In this document: in pieces, positions 17,043-24,892 of the stretch
Position numbering within the stretch: position 1 is the stretch's first letter
Layout: each line of letters opens with the position of its first letter
Source of the DNA: Methylobacterium sp. Leaf117
GTDB taxonomy: Bacteria; Pseudomonadota; Alphaproteobacteria; Rhizobiales; Beijerinckiaceae
Length of the DNA: 64,000 nucleotides
Assembly: GCF_001422985.1 (NCBI RefSeq)
Contig: NZ_LMNL01000034.1
Location: 892,112-956,111, forward strand
Direction of reading: 5' to 3'
Made by a program: the position numbers and the translations under genes
Notes under the pieces: model-generated
The model's input: only the letters and a program-made list of their open reading frames with translations
What the model was told of the DNA's origin: nothing
Database searches by the model: none

Positions 17043-17858
17043 CTATTGCTGCCCGCGCAGCAACAGGGGCTCCGCGACCATCTTGATCGGCTTGCCGCGC
17101 CCGATGAGGATGGCGGCCCGCGAGCGCTCAGGATCATGCTCGAAGCGGGTCCGAACCCAGGCCACGAGGAACTTCAGGTACTCCGAGGCCAGGAGCTTGG
17201 CCGAGGAGGGATGCGACCACCAGCGGTCGGGCTCAAAGCCTTCCGCGATCACCGGATAGGGTACGACGCGGTCGGCACCCATGAGCGCATGGTCGAGTTC
17301 CACCATGGTGCGGGGCATGTGGTAGTTCGAGGTCACCACCGTGACGGTGCTGAAGCGGTGCTGGCGCATCCAGCGCCGGGTCTCGATCGCGTTGCCGATG
17401 GTGTTGCGCGCCCGATAGTCGAGGTCGACGCAGCACTCGATCCAGTGGCGCTGGCTTGGGTTGAGCCGGGCGATCTCGTCGCGGCTCGTGCGCTCGTTGA
17501 CGCCGGTGATGAGGAGGCGCCGCCCGTAGCCGTTGGCCAGAAGGTCGATGGCGTCACCGATGCGCTGAGCGCCGCCCGTCAGGGCCACGATGCCGTCGGC
17601 CCGTCCCTCCGGTACGCGCTCGTCGCGCTCCAGACAGGCCACGAAGGCCAGAAAGCCGCAGAACAGGGCCACTCCGCCCAGGCTGGCGGTGCCCAGGGCG
17701 GCCTTGGCGGTCCGGCTGAATCCAGCGTGCGCAGGCGCGCCGGCTTCCGGGAGCCGAGGCGGCGTCCGCCCCGGCGCGCGGGATGCGACGTCGGTCCAGG
17801 CCCATCCGAAAGCCTCGGGGGGCTTCATGGTGCCGCTGGCTGACATCCGCCTCGTCAT
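17043..17858 (-). CDS. YdcF family membrane protein (DUF218, ElyC/SanA type)
   Basis: A 271-residue inner-membrane protein. One hydrophobic helix near residues 54-78 (TASLGGVALFCGFLAF) is followed by a DUF218 domain. Landmarks are GIVALTGGAQRIGDAIDLL, LLITGVN, RARNTIGNAIET and TSNYHMPR. DUF218 proteins such as ElyC and SanA affect envelope integrity; the biochemical activity is unresolved. The start is ATG 17858; a second ATG lies 12 bp further in. It is downstream of ftsEX on the same strand, an arrangement common in Hyphomicrobiales. Confidence 0.85.
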   Translation of the reverse strand: MTRRMSASGTMKPPEAFGWAWTDVASRAPGRTPPRLPEAGAPAHAGFSRTAKAALGTASLGGVALFCGFLAFVACLERDERVPEGRADGIVALTGGAQRIGDAIDLLANGYGRRLLITGVNERTSRDEIARLNPSQRHWIECCVDLDYRARNTIGNAIETRRWMRQHRFSTVTVVTSNYHMPRTMVELDHALMGADRVVPYPVIAEGFEPDRWWSHPSSAKLLASEYLKFLVAWVRTRFEHDPERSRAAILIGRGKPIKMVAEPLLLRGQQ

Positions 17859-18013
17859 GCCCCATAGGTAGCCCCGATTGGGGCGTTCACGAGGCAAGCA
17901 TCTCCGCCTGGAAAGGTTCACGAAGGGTTAACGGGATCGGGCGGGCATGAGACAGCCAGGCGCCCGCTGTTTGCGAATGTGTGAATCGGGTCCGGCGCTT
18001 GCGGCCAAACTTC

Positions 18014-19030
18014 CTACGCCAGGAATCGCCGCACCGTGAGGCGCGAGACGATGCCGGTGACCACCGACGCGATCACGCCGATCAGGAGCACGCTGGCATA
18101 GCCGCGCCAGCCGATGTGGAAGGCTCCGAACAGGGCCTCGATCTCCTCGCCGGCAGGACCCGAGCGCCAGTTGCGTGACACCAGGCCGGCCAGGGCAAAG
18201 GCCGCGATGGCCGCACCCGATCCGATGATGCCGCCGCGCAGCCCGAGTCCGAAGAACCGGCGCTGGAAGGCGCGGGCGATGAAGTCGTCGTTGGCGCCGA
18301 CGAAGTGCAGCACCTCCACCACCTCCCGGTTGCCCGCCATCGCGCCGCGCGTCGCGAAGACCACGGCGAGGCCGGTCGCCACCAGCACCAGCACGACGAT
18401 GCCGATGCCCACGCCCACGAAGGTGTTGGCCGCCGTGGAGAGCCGGCGCAGCCACAGGGCATGATCGTCCAGGCTTGCGACGCCGGGCAGCGCCTCGGTG
18501 AGGGAACTCCGCAGGGGCTTCAGGTCCGGAGCCGTTTCGGCCAGCTTCAGCGTGACGAGGCGCGGGACCGGCAGATCCGAGAGGTCGAGGCCGCTGCCGA
18601 GCCAGGGCTCGAGCAGGCGCTCGGCCTCCCCCTTCGAGAAGACCCGCACGGCGGCGATGCCCGGGGTGGCCTTCGCCAGGGCCTCGGCACGGGCGACGTC
18701 CGCGTCGATGTCGCGCCCGGGGCTCGGACGCACCTGGATCGTCACCTCCTGGGCGACCGTGCCCTGCCACTGGACAGCGCTCGACGCCACGATCTCGGCG
18801 GCACCCGCGCAGAGGGCTGCCAGGAAGGTCAGGATGGCGATCACGGCGGCCAAGGCCCGGCTCGCGGCTGAATCCGTCGGAACCAGGGGGGCGTTCCGGC
18901 GCAGGGTCGCGGGCAGGGGCGCGGCCCGCGAATCCGGAGGTGCCGGCGGTTTCACCGGCGGCCGGTCCCCGGTGCGGCCAGGAATCGTCGCCGCCTGGGG
19001 GGCGGAGGGTATGCCGGGATCACCCATCAT
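18014..19030 (-). CDS. ftsX: Cell division protein FtsX
   Basis: Membrane partner of FtsE. The pair activates periplasmic peptidoglycan hydrolases at the septum rather than transporting a solute. The 338-residue product has a Pro/Ala-rich cytoplasmic N-terminus and a first membrane helix (AAVIAILTFLAALCAGAAEI). An extracytoplasmic loop (VTIQVRPSPGRDIDADVARA) follows, then three C-terminal helices with a FtsX-type segment (VVEVLHFVGANDDFIARAFQ). ATG 19030 lies about 50 bp after the ftsE stop. Confidence 0.93.
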   Translation of the reverse strand: MMGDPGIPSAPQAATIPGRTGDRPPVKPPAPPDSRAAPLPATLRRNAPLVPTDSAASRALAAVIAILTFLAALCAGAAEIVASSAVQWQGTVAQEVTIQVRPSPGRDIDADVARAEALAKATPGIAAVRVFSKGEAERLLEPWLGSGLDLSDLPVPRLVTLKLAETAPDLKPLRSSLTEALPGVASLDDHALWLRRLSTAANTFVGVGIGIVVLVLVATGLAVVFATRGAMAGNREVVEVLHFVGANDDFIARAFQRRFFGLGLRGGIIGSGAAIAAFALAGLVSRNWRSGPAGEEIEALFGAFHIGWRGYASVLLIGVIASVVTGIVSRLTVRRFLA

Positions 19031-19081
19031 GTTTCGCCCCGTCTCGCCCGATCCGCATCACCCGACCTCCTTGACCCGACG

Positions 19082-19792
19082 TCATGCCTCGACCGTCAGG
19101 CGCCCGTCCCCCAGGACGAAGCGCCGGGCATCGACGAGGTCCATCAGGGCGAAGTCGTGGGTGGCGATGAGCACGGAGGTGCCCAGCCGGTTCAGTTCGA
19201 TGAACAGGCGCAGCAGGCGCCGGCCGAGGCCTGGGTCGACGTTGCCGGTGGGCTCGTCGGCCAGCAGCAGTTCGGGCCGGGCGATGAGCGCGCGGGCGAT
19301 GGCGGCGCGCTGCTTCTCCCCGCCCGAGAGCAGGGGCGGCAGCACGTGCATGCGCTCGCCGAGGCCAACCCAGCGCAGCAACTCGACGACCTCGGCCCGG
19401 TAGCTCGTCTCCGAGCGGCCCTGGACGCGCAGGGGCAGGGCCACATTCTCGTAGGTGGTGAGGTGGTCGAGCAGGCGGAAATCCTGGAACACCACGCCCA
19501 TGCGCCGGCGGAGACCGGTCAGCGCCTCGCTGGAGATGCCGCTGACCTCCTCGCCGAACACCGAGACGAGGCCGCGCGTGGGCCGCACCGACAGGAGGAT
19601 CAGGCGCAGGAGCGTGGTTTTGCCCGCGCCCGACGGCCCCGTGAGGAACTGGAACGAGCGCGGCGCGATCTGGAAGCTGACATCGCTCAGCACCTCCGGT
19701 CCGAGGCCGTAGCGCATGCCGACGCTCTCGAACTGGACCACCGGCTCCTCGGCTCCCGAGAGAAGCGACTGCGTGTTCACCCGATCCGCCAC
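19082..19792 (-). CDS. ftsE: Cell division ATP-binding protein FtsE
   Basis: ATPase of the FtsEX complex that drives septal peptidoglycan splitting. Walker A GPSGAGKTT, Q-loop VFQDFRLLDHLTTYENVALP, signature [15 protein letters not shown], Walker B LLLADEPTGNVD and switch ATHD are all intact. I choose GTG 19792 because GGGGGATC precedes it closely, giving 236 residues; FtsE is normally about 220. GTG 19780 or an upstream GTG at 19846 are alternatives. No in-frame ATG exists before the core domain. Confidence 0.92.
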   Translation of the reverse strand: MADRVNTQSLLSGAEEPVVQFESVGMRYGLGPEVLSDVSFQIAPRSFQFLTGPSGAGKTTLLRLILLSVRPTRGLVSVFGEEVSGISSEALTGLRRRMGVVFQDFRLLDHLTTYENVALPLRVQGRSETSYRAEVVELLRWVGLGERMHVLPPLLSGGEKQRAAIARALIARPELLLADEPTGNVDPGLGRRLLRLFIELNRLGTSVLIATHDFALMDLVDARRFVLGDGRLTVEA

Positions 19793-19848
19793 GATCCCCC
19801 CATGATCGATCCCCGTGCGCTTCGGTTCAAAGGCCGCTCGCTTCACGG

Positions 19849-19860
19849 ACGGTTAACCGT
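19849..19860. promoter_or_regulatory. Perfect palindrome ACGGTTAACCGT in the ftsE / zinc-ribbon divergent spacer
   Basis: A 12-bp perfect palindrome containing GTTAAC, between divergent ftsE and the zinc-ribbon gene. It includes a TTAACC half-site resembling CtrA-type boxes. A regulatory role is inferred from position and symmetry only. Confidence 0.35.
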
Positions 19861-19933
19861 GTTGGCCGAGAACCGTTTGAGTCTTTTTGCCCCTGGCGGC
19901 AACTGCCATCGAGATGCGAGGCGCCGGGATACC

Positions 19934-20827
19934 ATGCTGATCGTCTGCCCGTCCTGTTCCAGTGCGTATGAGATCGACGCGGATCGCGTCGGGCCGGACG
20001 GGCGTTCGGTGCGCTGTGCGGCCTGCCGCGAGACCTGGTTCATCTCTCCCGAGGACGTCTCCGCCGCTCTGGAAGCCGAGATGACGGCGGCCATGATGGC
20101 TGCGTCCGATCTCGGCCCCGACGCGGCGCAGAGCCGCGCCACGGCTCAGGCCGACCTTGATTCCTGGGAATCGGCTCTGGGAGCGGAGCCCGAGCCCGTC
20201 TCGGTTCCGCCGGAAGAGGCGCGCTCCCGCGGCAAGGTCAAAGCGGCTGCGCCGAAGCGGGCCGGCTCGAGGCTGGCCTCGCCTGGTGCCGCCCTCGGCC
20301 TCGCGGTGGTGGTTGGGTTGGGGCTCGCCGTGGTGGGGCGCGCCACCGTCGTCCGGGCCATGCCGCAGAGTGCGGGTCTCTATGCCCGCGTCGGGTTTCC
20401 GGTCAATCTGCGCGGCATCGCGTTTCGCGACGTCGTCGCATTTCAGAACCCCGGCCACAGCCCTGGCGACGGCGCCCAGGGCCAACTCGTGGTCGAGGGT
20501 GACCTCGTCGGCATCGCCGCCGAAGCCGAGGTCCCGTCGATCGAGGTCGAGGTCCGTGACGGGCGCGACCAGCCGCTCTATCGCTGGCGCATCGCCCCGC
20601 CGCGCCCGGTGCTGGAGCGGAGCGAGACCGCCCGCTTTCGCGCGAGCCTCTCGGCACCCCCGGCCCAGGGCCGCTCGGTCCGCGTCCACTTCGCCGCCGC
20701 CGAGTCTGAGGGCGCCAAGTCCGGGGGCACCGAAACCGGGGCTGTCGGGACCGGCGCTACTGTCCCCGGCGTCGCTGTCTCTACCGAGCCGATGGCGAAG
20801 ACCGGTGCCAGCGCGCCGAGCCCGTGA
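19934..20827 (+). CDS. Zinc-ribbon (MJ0042-type) single-pass membrane protein
   Basis: A 297-residue product. The N-terminal zinc ribbon has two CxxC pairs (CPSCSSAYEID and CAACRETWF). A Glu/Ala/Arg-rich cytoplasmic linker, one membrane helix (ALGLAVVVGLGLAVVGRATV) and a periplasmic DUF3426-like domain with GDLVGIAAEAEVPSIEVEV and WRIAPPRPVLERSETARFRA follow. Such proteins are widespread in alphaproteobacteria, often next to ftsEX, with unknown function. The C-terminal Gly/Thr/Ala tail is low in complexity. hpt begins 12 bp downstream, so they are probably co-transcribed. Confidence 0.82.
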   Translation: MLIVCPSCSSAYEIDADRVGPDGRSVRCAACRETWFISPEDVSAALEAEMTAAMMAASDLGPDAAQSRATAQADLDSWESALGAEPEPVSVPPEEARSRGKVKAAAPKRAGSRLASPGAALGLAVVVGLGLAVVGRATVVRAMPQSAGLYARVGFPVNLRGIAFRDVVAFQNPGHSPGDGAQGQLVVEGDLVGIAAEAEVPSIEVEVRDGRDQPLYRWRIAPPRPVLERSETARFRASLSAPPAQGRSVRVHFAAAESEGAKSGGTETGAVGTGATVPGVAVSTEPMAKTGASAPSP

Positions 20828-20839
20828 TAAGGAGCGCGC

Positions 20840-21409
20840 ATGACCAGTCCTTCCCGACGCGTCCGCGTCCTCTTCGACGAAACCGCCATCGCCCGGCGCA
20901 CCGAGGAACTCGCGGCCGCCATCGCCGCCGCCAACCCTGAGAATCTCCTCGTGGTGGCGGTGCTCAAGGGCAGCTTCATGTTCGCCGCCGATCTCCTGCG
21001 CGCCTTGCACCGGGTCGGGCTGGAGCCGCAGGCGGAGTTCGTGCACCTGTCGAGCTACCGCACCGCCACGGTCTCCTCGGGCCAGGTCGAGATCCTGCGC
21101 GACGTCGAGAGCGAGGTACGTGGGCGCGACGTGCTGCTCGTCGACGACATTCTCGAATCCGGGCGCACCATCGTGTTCGCCAAGGACCTGCTGATGGCGC
21201 GCGGCGCCAAGCGGGTGCTGACCGCCGTGCTGCTGGAGAAGCCGGGCAAGCGCGCCGTGACCATCGATGCCGATTTCGTCGGCTTCACCTGTCCGGACGT
21301 CTTCGTCGTCGGCTACGGCATGGACGTCGCCCACGCCTACCGCCAATTGCCCTTCGTCGGGCTCGTCGACTACGACAGTCGCGAGCCCGACCTGTTCGGC
21401 GGGATGTGA
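20840..21409 (+). CDS. hpt: Hypoxanthine phosphoribosyltransferase
   Basis: Purine salvage enzyme converting hypoxanthine (and guanine) plus PRPP to the nucleotide. The 189-residue product shows a type I PRTase fold with the PRPP loop VLLVDDILESGRT, the flexible region FVHLSSYRTATVSSG, and YGMDVAHAYRQLPFVG near the end. GGAGCGC precedes ATG 20840. Confidence 0.93.
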   Translation: MTSPSRRVRVLFDETAIARRTEELAAAIAAANPENLLVVAVLKGSFMFAADLLRALHRVGLEPQAEFVHLSSYRTATVSSGQVEILRDVESEVRGRDVLLVDDILESGRTIVFAKDLLMARGAKRVLTAVLLEKPGKRAVTIDADFVGFTCPDVFVVGYGMDVAHAYRQLPFVGLVDYDSREPDLFGGM

Positions 21410-21546
21410 GGCGCCGCGCACGCGCTCACGGTGAAACTGAAACAATTTAGCTCTTAAAGCTTTCGCTGTGTCCACGCGTCCCTTGACAGGGCGCGTCGGC
21501 CCTTGCGTGACTGACGGCCCGGACCTGAGAGAGACATAGACGCGCG

Positions 21547-21912
21547 ATGGCCCGCATCCTCCTGGTGGATGACGAAGAGACGGTACGGGGTTTCCTCAAG
21601 CGGGGCCTCGAGATCGACGGCCATGCCGTTGTCACGGCCTCCGACGGCAGCGACGGACTCGATCGGCTGACCGAGGCGGACGGCGCGTTCGACCTTATGC
21701 TCACTGACATCCGCATGCCGCTGATGGATGGCATCGCCCTGGCCCTGGCCGCCAAGCGCGACTTTCCCGACCTGACCATCCTGCTGATGACCGGCTTTGC
21801 CGACCAGCGCGAGCGTGCGCGCGGGCTCGACGCCATCGTGACCGACGTGCTCACGAAGCCATTCTCCCTGGCCGACCTGCGCTCCACGGTGAACCGGGCG
21901 CTGGCCGCCTGA
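21547..21912 (+). CDS. cpdR: Single-domain response regulator CpdR
   Basis: A 121-residue stand-alone receiver domain. It has the acidic pocket (LVDDEE), the phosphorylated Asp in MLTDIRMPLMDGI, Thr in LLMTGFADQ and Lys in LTKPFSL. No output domain is present. Length and sequence (ARILLVDDEETVRGFLKRGL) match CpdR, which when unphosphorylated delivers CtrA and other substrates to ClpXP during the alphaproteobacterial cell cycle. The hpt-cpdR neighbourhood near ftsEX is common in Hyphomicrobiales. Assignment as CpdR rather than another single-domain regulator is likely but not certain. Confidence 0.82.
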   Translation: MARILLVDDEETVRGFLKRGLEIDGHAVVTASDGSDGLDRLTEADGAFDLMLTDIRMPLMDGIALALAAKRDFPDLTILLMTGFADQRERARGLDAIVTDVLTKPFSLADLRSTVNRALAA

Positions 21913-21950
21913 GACGCATCGGGTCCGCCTTCTTCCTCGGAGTCCCGTGC

Positions 21951-23018
21951 ATGGCCCTGCAGTCCGACCGTTCCTCGCCCGACATCCTCTCGGCCATCGG
22001 TGCCACACCGCTGATTCGCCTCGCGCGCGCCTCCGACGAGACCGGATGCACCATCCTGGGCAAGGCCGAATTCCTCAATCCCGGCCTGTCGGTGAAGGAT
22101 CGGGCAGCGCTCTCGATCGTGCGTGATGCCGAGGCACGAGGGCTCATCCGCCCGGGTGGAACCATCGTGGAGGGCACGGCCGGGAACACCGGCATCGGCC
22201 TGGCGCTGGTTGCCGCGGTGCGTGGCTACCGCACGGTCATCGTGATTCCCGAGACGCAATCGGCCGAGAAGAAGGAGACGCTGCGCCTCGCGGGTGCCCG
22301 TCTCGTCGAGGTGCCGGCGGTGCCGTTCGCGAACCCGAACAACTACGTCCATGCCGCACGCAGGCTGGCCGAGCGCTTGGCCGAGACCGAACCGGGCGGC
22401 GCTTTCTTCGCCGATCAGTTCGACAACCTCGCCAACCGGCAGGCCCACGTGGAGACGACGGGTCCGGAGATTCTCGCGGCGACCGGCGGCTCCGTTGACG
22501 GCTTCATCTGTGCGGCCGGCACCGGCGGTACCCTTGCGGGAACCGCGCAGGCCCTGCGCGCGGCCAAGGCCACGGGGAGCGGCATGCCGGGTGTGCGGAT
22601 CGGTCTTGCCGATCCGGAGGGTTCTGCCCTCTACGCCCACTACACCACCGGCACCCTCAAGGCCGAGGGCTCCTCGATCACGGAGGGGATCGGCCAGGGC
22701 CGAATCACCCGCAATCTCGAAGGCTTCACGCCGGACCTGTGCTTCCGCATCCCCGACGGCGAGGCCCTCGACATCGTCTTCCGGCTGATGCGGGAGGAGG
22801 GCCTGAGTCTTGGCGGATCGTCGGGCATCAACGTCGCCGGGGCGATCCGGATGGCCCGGGCGCTCGGGCCGGGCCACACCATCGTGACGATCCTGTGCGA
22901 CGGCGCCGCACGCTACGCCTCCAAGCTGTTCAATCCCGCTTTTCTGGCCGAGCGCGGTCTTCCGGTCCCGGATTGGCTGAGCGCTTCATCCGCTCCGCTC
23001 CCGGATTGGCAGGCCTGA
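21951..23018 (+). CDS. cysK: Cysteine synthase (O-acetylserine sulfhydrylase)
   Basis: PLP-dependent enzyme forming cysteine from O-acetylserine and sulfide. The 355-residue product carries the PLP lysine (Lys49 in LSVKDRAAL), the phosphate loop EGTAGNTGIGLAL, the substrate region AGTGGTLAGTAQAL and GLSLGGSSGINVAGA. It is longer than E. coli CysK (323 residues), with added length around 120-160 and at the C-terminus. This resembles the alphaproteobacterial/fungal type. The start follows cpdR by 38 bp, so they may share a transcript. Confidence 0.9.
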   Translation: MALQSDRSSPDILSAIGATPLIRLARASDETGCTILGKAEFLNPGLSVKDRAALSIVRDAEARGLIRPGGTIVEGTAGNTGIGLALVAAVRGYRTVIVIPETQSAEKKETLRLAGARLVEVPAVPFANPNNYVHAARRLAERLAETEPGGAFFADQFDNLANRQAHVETTGPEILAATGGSVDGFICAAGTGGTLAGTAQALRAAKATGSGMPGVRIGLADPEGSALYAHYTTGTLKAEGSSITEGIGQGRITRNLEGFTPDLCFRIPDGEALDIVFRLMREEGLSLGGSSGINVAGAIRMARALGPGHTIVTILCDGAARYASKLFNPAFLAERGLPVPDWLSASSAPLPDWQA

Positions 23019-23149
23019 CTTCCACGCCGGCAAAAAACCGTGCGTTTCGAGGAATATGCCGCTGTGCGCGTTGAACGGAATCGCTACGGCGACGTTTGTA
23101 CGGTCAAGCTCAAGCAATTCCGGTTGGGCGCGTGACGGAGTTCCCATCC

Positions 23150-23305
23150 ATGACCCTGACCACCATTCTGCTTATCGTCCTGATCCTGATCGTTCTCGGC
23201 GGCGGCAACTTCCTCGGCGGCGGCGCTTACCGTGGACCGAGCTTCGGACTCGGCGGTCTGCTCATCATCATCTTGATCGTGCTGCTCGTGACCGGGCGAC
23301 TCTGA
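23150..23305 (+). CDS. DUF3309-like very small membrane peptide
   Basis: A 51-residue peptide, MTLTTILLIVLILIVLGG followed by a Gly-rich turn (GGAYRGPSFGLGG) and a second hydrophobic helix (LLIIILIVLLVTGRL). Two helices around a Gly/Pro/Tyr-containing loop match the DUF3309 family, which has no known function. ATG 23150 is preceded at some distance by GGAG. An earlier TTG at 23096 in the same frame is less likely. It converges on the next gene with 9 bp between stops. Confidence 0.7.
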   Translation: MTLTTILLIVLILIVLGGGNFLGGGAYRGPSFGLGGLLIIILIVLLVTGRL

Positions 23306-23314
23306 GAATCCCGC

Positions 23315-24745
23315 TCACGGCTGGCACGTGATGGCCACCATCGCGCCCGCCAGGGCCGCGACGGCTTCGCCAAGCGTGCCGGCCGCCTTCGGCGCCGGTT
23401 CGGTCCGCACCCCCGCGGCGCCGAGGAAGGTCGCGAGCGCGTCGCCCCGCACGAGCCCGTAGCTTGCAGGCGGCATGATTCCGGCGATGAGGCGCGGCTG
23501 TTTCGGAACCGTCGCGACGAGCCCCGTGAGCGTGCCCGCACGATCCAGGACCGGCGCGCCCCCGGCGCCGGGCTGCAACGGCGCGGAGATCCGGCCGCCG
23601 CCCGGCCCGGAGTGGCCCGGGGCCACCAGGACGCCCCCCTCGGCATCGACCACCAGCGCCACCAACCCTTCACCGTCGGCGATGGCACCCGTGTGCACGC
23701 TCGGAGCGAGCGCCGCCCGCCCGGGGAGCGGACCCGTTTCCAGAATCATGAGATCGGCCGCGCCGCCGGGGCTCGGCCGCGTCGGCAGGCCCGCGATCAT
23801 CGGCGCCCCGCAACCCTCCAGCGCCGCCGCGCTGGTGAGCACCCGTCCGGGCGCCACGACGAGGCCCGTCGCGGCCGGAACCCGCTGGCTGCCCAGCACG
23901 GGGGGCGGGCTGGGTGACGCAACGACCGCCTCGGCCGGAGCCGGTGCCGAGGCGGGAGCCGCATCCGCGAAGGGCACGAAGCTGTTGGCGATGGCGATGG
24001 AGAGGCGATCGACCTCCCCGGACAGGGCCTTGTCGTAGCCCAGAGTGAAGCCGCGCAGGCCCGCTTCGCCGGCGGCATAACGGATGTAGGATCTGCCGGT
24101 CCCGGTTTCGGCGGTCACCACCAGGAAGTCGGGCCGCAGGAGCTTGTAGGTGATCCGCCGGTCCGCACTCGGCGCAGTGATGCGGGCGAAGACCGCTTCC
24201 AGCCCGGTCTCGCCGGCCGGGTAGGACTTCGTCTCCAGCGTGATGCGCCAGTCGGCACTCTGCCAGCGGGTGCCCCCGGATTGCGGCGTCCGCTTCGGCA
24301 GGATGCGCTCGGGCACGCCGAGCACGACGCCGCTGACGGGATCCGACTTCACGACGAAGCGGACGGCCGCGCGCGCCGCAGCCCCCTCCTTGAGCAGGGC
24401 GGCGCGTCCGGTCGCATCCGGCAATCCGGTCCCGCCGCTCCGCTTCGCGTAGGCCAGGAACGCCTCGTAGCTGCGCCGCCCGAACGTGCCGTTGACCACG
24501 CTGTTGTAGTCGCCGGTCCAGACCAGCGCGTCCTGCAGACCCTTGCGCTCGGCCTCCGGCAGAGCCTCGAACGCGGTCCGCGCCGCCTCGAAGGCGGGAT
24601 CGGGCGCGGGCGCGCTCGGCTTCACCCGGGCGGGCGCCGGGGCCGGCGGCGTCTGAGCCAGAGCCATCTGGACGGAGGCCAGGGCTGCCGTCAGGGTCAT
24701 CACCCATCCGGTTCCGTCCCGGATGGTCGGATCGCGTCGCATCAT
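23315..24745 (-). CDS. Exported trypsin-like domain protein lacking catalytic residues
   Basis: A 476-residue product with a signal segment (MTLTAALASVQMALAQ, residues 16-31) and a Pro/Ala linker. A helical region resembles peptidoglycan-associated repeats (WTGDYNSVVNGTFGRRSYEA). A beta-rich middle follows, then a C-terminal trypsin-like fold from about residue 290. In that fold the usual TAxHV around the catalytic His reads VLTSAAALEGC. The GNSGGPV serine loop reads GAGGAPVLDRAG, so both His and Ser appear lost. It is probably a binding or scaffold protein rather than a protease. It is divergent from the alpha-2-macroglobulin gene (147-bp spacer). The start may be ATG 24745, 24742 or 24700. 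Confidence 0.7.
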   Translation of the reverse strand: MMRRDPTIRDGTGWVMTLTAALASVQMALAQTPPAPAPARVKPSAPAPDPAFEAARTAFEALPEAERKGLQDALVWTGDYNSVVNGTFGRRSYEAFLAYAKRSGGTGLPDATGRAALLKEGAAARAAVRFVVKSDPVSGVVLGVPERILPKRTPQSGGTRWQSADWRITLETKSYPAGETGLEAVFARITAPSADRRITYKLLRPDFLVVTAETGTGRSYIRYAAGEAGLRGFTLGYDKALSGEVDRLSIAIANSFVPFADAAPASAPAPAEAVVASPSPPPVLGSQRVPAATGLVVAPGRVLTSAAALEGCGAPMIAGLPTRPSPGGAADLMILETGPLPGRAALAPSVHTGAIADGEGLVALVVDAEGGVLVAPGHSGPGGGRISAPLQPGAGGAPVLDRAGTLTGLVATVPKQPRLIAGIMPPASYGLVRGDALATFLGAAGVRTEPAPKAAGTLGEAVAALAGAMVAITCQP

Positions 24746-24892
24746 GGCCGGGTCGCGTCTTCCCGATGAGAACCCATCCGGTGTGGCAGAGGCCGCGCTC
24801 GAATTCCAGGCCGTTGCGGCCGATGCGCGAAGTGCTACGGTTCCGCCCGGGACCGGTGCGACGTACCGGCCTCCGGCGAACGGGGTGGAAAC

